The notes below the pieces were generated by a model. The model worked only from the letters and a program-made list of their open reading frames with translations, was not told the origin of the DNA and made no database searches. A program made the position numbers and the translations under genes. A DNA stretch of 64,000 bases from CAYFZO01 sp964347615 (GTDB lineage: Bacteria > Pseudomonadota > Gammaproteobacteria > Poriferisulfidales > Oxydemutatoraceae), in assembly GCA_964347615.1 (NCBI GenBank), contig CAYFZO010000002.1, positions 1 through 64,000 of the forward strand. The letters are read 5' to 3'. Positions 62,022 to 64,000 of this stretch are shown here, piece by piece (within the stretch, counting starts at the first letter, position 1; every line of letters begins with the position of its first letter).

Positions 62022-64000
62022 TTATCCACGACGAAGTTGACCAGCCGGTCGGGCACGACGATGGTCTTGCGCACCGCCGCGCCGCGGGTGAACCGCTTGA
62101 TTTTCTCATCGGCGAGCGCGGCTTCCGCTACGGCGTCGCGCTCACTGCCGACCGGCATCTCGATGCGCCCGCGCAGCTTGCCGTTGACCTGAATCGCGAT
62201 CTCGCAGGTCTTCCTGACCAGCGCGTCCGGATCCGCCTGCGGCCACGGGCTGTCTATCACCGCGTCGTCGTGCCCGAGCAACCGCCACAGGGCGTGCGTG
62301 ACGTGCGGCACCACCGGCGACAACGTCCGAACCACCGCCTCGAACCCTTCCTGCCTGACCTCGTGCCCCGCGCGCGAGCGGTCGTCGAAACGCGCGAGCT
62401 CGTTGAGCAGTTCCATGTTGGCCGCGATCGCCGTATTGAACGTGTAACGCCTGCCGACGTCGTCGCTGACCTTGGCGATGGTCTCGTGGACGCGGCGGCG
62501 CAGCTCGACGCAACGTTCCTCGTCGCCCGCGACGTCTTCCGAGACGGTGCTTTCGCAATGCTCGGACACTTGCTTCCACAGCCGCTTGAGGAAACGGTAC
62601 GCGCCCTCGACCCCGGCGTCGGACCATTCGAGCGACTGTTCCGGCGGCGCCGCGAACATGACGAACAGACGCACCGTGTCGGCGCCGTAGCGCTCGATCA
62701 GTCCTTCGGGGTCCACCGTGTTGCCGCGCGACTTCGACATCTTGGCACCGTCCTTGAGCACCATGCCCTGAGTCAGCAGCCGCTTGAAAGGCTCGACCTC
62801 CTTGACCAGCCCCATATCGTGCATCAACTTGTAGAAAAAGCGCGCGTACAGCAAGTGCAGCACCGCGTGTTCGATGCCGCCGACGTATTGATCGACCGGC
62901 AACCAGTAATCGGCCTCGTCGCCGAGCATCGCGGTCTCGCAGCCGGGGCTTGCGAAACGGGCGAAGTACCAGCTCGACTCGAAGAAAGTGTCGAAGGTGT
63001 CGGTCTCGCGCAACAGCGGCTTGCCGGCGCGGGTCTTGCCGGTGTCACGAAAGGCCGGCGCGTGCAACGGCGACGCGCCCGGCTCGAGCTCACCGCCTTC
63101 GGGCAAGGTGACCGGCAGATCATCGTCGGCCACCGCCTCGACCCGTTCGCCGGCGTGCAACACCGGTATCGGCGCGCCCCAATAGCGCTGGCGTGAGACC
63201 CCCCAGTCGCGCAGCCGGTAGTTGACGGCTTGACGCCCCCTTCCGACCTGTTCCAAGTCGGCGGCGAGCGCCTCGAAAGCGGCGTCGAAGTCCATGCCGT
63301 CGTAAGCGCCCGAGTCGCAAAGCACCCCTTTCTCGACGAACGCGCCTTGCTCGACGTCAACGTCCTCCCGTCCGGCGTGCGGACGGATGACCCGGCGGAT
63401 CTCAAGCCCGTAGAGCTTGGCGAACTCCCAGTCGCGCTGATCGTGGGCCGGCACCGACATCACCGCGCCCGATCCGTACTCCATCAAAACGAAGTTCGCG
63501 CACCACACCGGCAGCAACTCGTCGGTCAACGGGTGGCGACAACGCAAACCCAGGTCGAGGCCGGCTTTCTCCTCGACGGCGGCGGCGGCCTCGGCGGTCG
63601 AACGCCGTCGGCACGCCTCGACGAACCCGGCGATCTCGGGCTCGGATTCGGTGAGCCTCCCGACCAACGGATGCTCCGGCGCAAGCGCGAGGTAGGTCGC
63701 GCCCATCAGCGTGTCGGGGCGCGTCGTGAACACCGTGATCGAATCGTCGCGTCCGTCGAGCTCGAACTCGATCTCCAGCCCCCGCGAGCGACCGATCCAG
63801 TTGCGCTGCATCGTCCTGACCTGCTCGGGCCATTCGTCGAGCAGATCGAGGTCGTCGAGCAACCGCTGAGCGTAATCGGTGATGCGCAAGAACCACTGCG
63901 GAACGTTGCGGCGCTCGACCGGCGCACCCGAACGCCAGCCCTTGCCCTCGATAACCTGCTCGTTCGCGAGCACCGTGTTGTCCACCGGGTCCCAATTGAC
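62018..64000 (-). CDS. leuS: Leucyl-tRNA synthetase, 3' part (runs off right edge)
   Basis: Charges tRNA-Leu. Only the C-terminal ~660 residues are in the window; the frame enters at VNWDPVDNTVLANEQV, placing the edge near residue ~165 of the full protein. Visible are part of the CP1 editing domain with TLMGATYLALAPEHPLV, the GSGAVMSVPAHDQRD editing motif, the catalytic KMSKS motif (GAKMSKSRGNTVDP) and the anticodon-binding region. The stop overlaps lptE by 4 bp, the conserved pairing. Confidence 0.97.
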   Translation of the reverse strand, partial: VNWDPVDNTVLANEQVIEGKGWRSGAPVERRNVPQWFLRITDYAQRLLDDLDLLDEWPEQVRTMQRNWIGRSRGLEIEFELDGRDDSITVFTTRPDTLMGATYLALAPEHPLVGRLTESEPEIAGFVEACRRRSTAEAAAAVEEKAGLDLGLRCRHPLTDELLPVWCANFVLMEYGSGAVMSVPAHDQRDWEFAKLYGLEIRRVIRPHAGREDVDVEQGAFVEKGVLCDSGAYDGMDFDAAFEALAADLEQVGRGRQAVNYRLRDWGVSRQRYWGAPIPVLHAGERVEAVADDDLPVTLPEGGELEPGASPLHAPAFRDTGKTRAGKPLLRETDTFDTFFESSWYFARFASPGCETAMLGDEADYWLPVDQYVGGIEHAVLHLLYARFFYKLMHDMGLVKEVEPFKRLLTQGMVLKDGAKMSKSRGNTVDPEGLIERYGADTVRLFVMFAAPPEQSLEWSDAGVEGAYRFLKRLWKQVSEHCESTVSEDVAGDEERCVELRRRVHETIAKVSDDVGRRYTFNTAIAANMELLNELARFDDRSRAGHEVRQEGFEAVVRTLSPVVPHVTHALWRLLGHDDAVIDSPWPQADPDALVRKTCEIAIQVNGKLRGRIEMPVGSERDAVAEAALADEKIKRFTRGAAVRKTIVVPDRLVNFVVDK

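Overview
The window is a GC-rich bacterial chromosome segment, most likely from an uncultured or poorly characterised gammaproteobacterium. The lineage call rests on gene order and content: surE-pcm; xseA opposite guaB-guaA-tadA with mltF next to them; leuS-lptE-holA-proA-nadD-rsfS-(rlmH); maf-yhdP; rpsO-pnp; DksA; and LPS heptose genes (hldE, waaF). It is almost all housekeeping sequence. I saw no rRNA, tRNA, CRISPR array, prophage or intact insertion sequence, but there are traces of decay: a frameshifted transposase remnant near the left edge and a broken rlmH.

Layout. 0.1-2.5 kb: transposase remnant, pcm, surE, a Smr-domain gene. 2.5-14.2 kb: molybdenum-cofactor genes (moeA, moaE, moaB, moaA, moeB, mobA, mobB) interleaved with yceI, an alpha/beta hydrolase, a membrane J-domain protein, a NorD/CbbO-type VWA protein and a TraB-family membrane protein. 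The 3' end of the VWA gene lies in a ~230-bp tandem duplication that also holds a 100-N assembly gap. 14.2-22.1 kb: central carbon genes (gltA, aceA-icd), metX, cbiX, a DUF454 gene, an unknown lipoprotein and rraA. 22.4-29.6 kb: a reverse-strand operon of an acyl-CoA ligase-like protein and a complete Liv-type ABC transporter. 29.9-36.2 kb: mltF, tadA, guaA, guaB, xseA.

36.5-41.5 kb is the most unusual part. It has a DksA fused to a histone-H1-like Lys/Arg tail, a 12-bp tandem array that begins in its stop codon, and a reverse-strand cluster for a xylene-monooxygenase-like (XylM/XylA) membrane hydroxylase with a small ferredoxin, a glutathione transferase and a small membrane protein. 41.5-48.0 kb: msrB, pnp, rpsO, waaF, hldE, ilvE. 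48.1-52.0 kb: an Fbp-type ferric iron ABC transporter behind a near-consensus sigma70 promoter with a Fur-box-like overlap. 52.3-64.0 kb: yhdP, maf, rlmH pseudogene, rsfS, nadD, proA, holA, a beta-hydroxyacid dehydrogenase, lptE and the 3' part of leuS, which runs off the right edge.

Functionally the cell makes molybdopterin-guanine dinucleotide cofactor (so it should have molybdoenzymes elsewhere), has the isocitrate lyase half of the glyoxylate shunt, an LPS outer membrane, iron uptake, and genes suggesting use or detoxification of alkyl-aromatic or hydrocarbon-like substrates. The strongest candidates for something new are the XylMA-like cluster, whose third histidine box has Gln at a normally His position, and the H1-tailed DksA with a possible internal start.
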